Shown piece after piece: positions 5,650 through 6,678 of a DNA stretch of 6,678 nt. A model generated the notes under the pieces. It did no database searches. It had not been told where the DNA came from and was given only the letters and a program-made list of their open reading frames with translations. This DNA comes from Thermocladium sp049965935 (lineage in GTDB: Archaea > Thermoproteota > Thermoprotei > Thermoproteales > Thermocladiaceae): contig JBMFVP010000070.1 in NCBI GenBank assembly GCA_049965935.1, positions 1-6,678 of the forward strand. The letters run 5' to 3'. Position numbers and translations under genes: made by a program. Every line of letters begins with the position of its first letter. Within the stretch, counting starts at the first letter, position 1.

Positions 5650-6045
5650 TTACTTCAGTAGAACGGCATTTAACACGCCGTCCTGCCCCGGCCTTGACGT
5701 AACTATTGCCCTCCCCGCCTCGGTCTCTATAATGGCGCCCTTAACTATGATGCCCTTCTTAAGGAAATCCTTATTGGCCGGCGTATCGATTATCTTGATT
5801 ATTTTAGACTTGACGGCCTTGCCTGTGGAGGCATCCACTACATTGGCGTATTGAACCCTCAATAGTCTAGTCTTGATAACGCCTCCATATGACCTATCCC
5901 TCTTGATCTCCAACTCCCCCAGCCTAGTATTAGTGGCGGGGCCACCGCCTAAATGCTTCGGCTTCACCTTATAAGTCCGCAGCCTGTATCCGCCACTAAT
6001 CTTCTTATTATCATTCCCCTGGAAATAGCTAAGTAACTTTACCAT
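5650..6045 (-). CDS. rps8e: 30S ribosomal protein S8e
   Basis: A small-subunit ribosomal protein found in archaea and eukaryotes. The 131-residue protein has the family's N-terminal YFQGNDNKKISGG block (7-19), a basic middle section (RTYKVKPKHLGGGPATNTRLGE, given in parts as RTYKVKPKHLGG and PATNTRLGE), and the very characteristic C-terminus KGAIIETEAGRAIVTSRPGQ followed by DGVLNAVLLK. Length is normal for archaea. It is the first gene of the S8e-srp19-GPN operon; the srp19 start is 10 bases after its stop. A TATA box about 29.5 bases upstream predicts a leader of only a few bases. Ribosomal protein genes are typically highly expressed; nothing in the sequence indicates feedback control beyond the upstream inverted repeat. 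Confidence 0.94.
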   Translation of the reverse strand: MVKLLSYFQGNDNKKISGGYRLRTYKVKPKHLGGGPATNTRLGELEIKRDRSYGGVIKTRLLRVQYANVVDASTGKAVKSKIIKIIDTPANKDFLKKGIIVKGAIIETEAGRAIVTSRPGQDGVLNAVLLK

Positions 6046-6070
6046 ATTAATTCATCCATGTAATGCTAGC

Positions 6071-6078
6071 TTTAAATA
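6071..6078 (-). promoter_or_regulatory. TATA box of the S8e-srp19-GPN operon
   Basis: Read on the minus strand as TATTTAAA, centred about 29.5 bases upstream of ATG 6045. Transcription would start near 6049, giving an almost leaderless mRNA. Two out-of-frame ATGs at 6059 and 6055 lie upstream of that start and would not be transcribed. Confidence 0.5.
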
Positions 6079-6107
6079 GATTGCGTGAACATGAAGGCAA
6101 TGCCATT

Positions 6108-6167
6108 AATGCCTCCCCCATCACCTGCCCTAAATTCAACTATGTTGATTAGGTGGGGCAAGGCATT
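6108..6167. repeat. Extended imperfect inverted repeat between rad50-like gene and S8e
   Basis: The outer arms AATGCCT (6108-6114) and AGGCATT (6161-6167) are perfect complements. Moving inward, CCCC (6116-6119) pairs with GGGG (6155-6158) and ACCT (6123-6126) with AGGT (6151-6154), with small bulges. The loop contains another hairpin, TCAAC-TAT-GTTGA (6136-6148). In all there are 15 outer and 5 inner base pairs over 60 bases. The element lies downstream of the rad50-like stop and upstream of the S8e TATA box. It could be a 3' mRNA structure, a regulatory site or a small RNA; there is no T-run beside it to mark a terminator. Confidence 0.45.
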
Positions 6168-6181
6168 ATTTTGCAGTTTCC

Positions 6182-6678
6182 TCATGCATTGGCGACCTCC
6201 GTGTCCCCCATTTGATTCACGGTCTCTATCCTAACCACGTTATCCGCGCTGTTCTCGAATGAATCTATGTGGGATGTGATTAGTATCACATCTATGCTGG
6301 AGGAGACATCCCGTAGCCAAGCAGCTACCTTGGCCCTATGTTCGGAGTCCAAGTGCTCGGTGGGTTCATCGAGCATCATTATTGGGATGCGTCCAAGAAT
6401 CACCTTAGCCATGGCGTACCTAAATATTAGGGCAACCAAGTTCTTCTCCCCCATGGATAAGGCCTCGAGGGGAATCTCCCTGCCGTCGCCTCTCTTAACG
6501 TAGATATCGTAATCATTATCCATCCTGATATCGACGTAGGCCTCCTTATGCCGCAGCGCGGTGAATGCCTCCCTTAATTCCTCATTCATTGCATCTATGA
6601 ATGCCTTACGTATGAGGGGCTTAGCTGCCTCCACCGCATCACCCAGCATATTCAGCGTTGATAGGGATGATTGTAGGC
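6182..6678 (-). CDS. rad50: Rad50-like SMC-family ATPase, C-terminal part, cut by the window edge
   Basis: Rad50 forms, with Mre11, a coiled-coil ATPase complex that processes DNA double-strand breaks. The frame is open from the right edge to TGA/TAG-free position 6182 and ends just before the inverted repeat; a Met at 6649 is internal, not a start, since the frame continues upstream as LQSSLSTLN. The segment (about 165 residues) is the C-terminal ATPase lobe: end of the coiled coil, then the ABC signature LSMGE in ALSMGEKNLVAL, Walker B with D-loop IPIMMLDEPTEHLD, and the H-loop ITSHIDSFE. The signature has Met where LSGGE is usual. The N-terminal Walker A lobe, zinc hook and most of the coiled coil lie outside the window, so another SMC-like ATPase cannot be excluded. 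No Mre11, HerA or NurA gene is visible on this side. Confidence 0.85.
   Translation of the reverse strand, partial: LQSSLSTLNMLGDAVEAAKPLIRKAFIDAMNEELREAFTALRHKEAYVDIRMDNDYDIYVKRGDGREIPLEALSMGEKNLVALIFRYAMAKVILGRIPIMMLDEPTEHLDSEHRAKVAAWLRDVSSSIDVILITSHIDSFENSADNVVRIETVNQMGDTEVANA

Noticed and set aside
6085..6130. C/D-box small RNA on the minus strand of the S8e-rad50 gap, from a GTGATGG near 6120
   Set aside because: The box C match is imperfect and no CTGA box D follows at a suitable distance.

Overview
The window reads as chromosomal DNA of a hyperthermophilic crenarchaeon, most likely of the Thermoproteales (Caldivirga/Vulcanisaeta/Thermocladium type). The evidence is an archaeal information-processing gene set (RNA polymerase subunit D with a cysteine-rich ferredoxin-like insert, ribosomal protein S8e, SRP19, a GPN-loop GTPase, a Rad50-type ATPase), heavy use of AGG/AGA arginine codons, and TATA boxes centred about 25 bases upstream of start codons, as expected for leaderless mRNAs. 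The genus is inferred from memory of similar proteins, not from a search.

Layout. Positions 1-204 (minus) hold the 5' end of an IS605/IS607-type tnpB gene that leaves the window on the left. Beside it, on the plus strand (266-382), is a fragment that looks like the C-terminal winged helix of an archaeal AAA+ ATPase, apparently a gene remnant next to the transposon. Positions 383-559 hold no gene I can support. rpoD follows (591-1490, plus), convergent with a UPF0173 metal-dependent hydrolase (1507-2193, minus). That gene is divergent from a KaiC/RadA-like ATPase (2284-3003, plus), with about 90 bases of compact promoter DNA between them. Next come threonine synthase (3123-4214, plus), preceded by a possible 8-codon leader ORF, and a small unrecognised protein (4296-4577, plus). 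The rest is on the minus strand: an operon running right to left, S8e (6045-5650), SRP19 (5639-5337) and a GPN-loop GTPase (5343-4591). An intergenic stretch with an extended inverted repeat follows, and then the 3' end of a rad50-like gene that leaves the window on the right.

How the genes work together. The S8e-SRP19-GPN operon groups translation, protein targeting and an assembly-type GTPase under one promoter. The other genes are housekeeping genes with individual promoters. Promoter geometry moves several starts: rpoD to GTG 591 and the small protein to GTG 4296, because the upstream candidate starts lie against or just downstream of the TATA boxes. The GPN GTPase has no ordinary start codon where homology and the Shine-Dalgarno site place one. 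I see no rRNA, tRNA, CRISPR array or defence locus, and I did not find a convincing previously undescribed multi-gene system.
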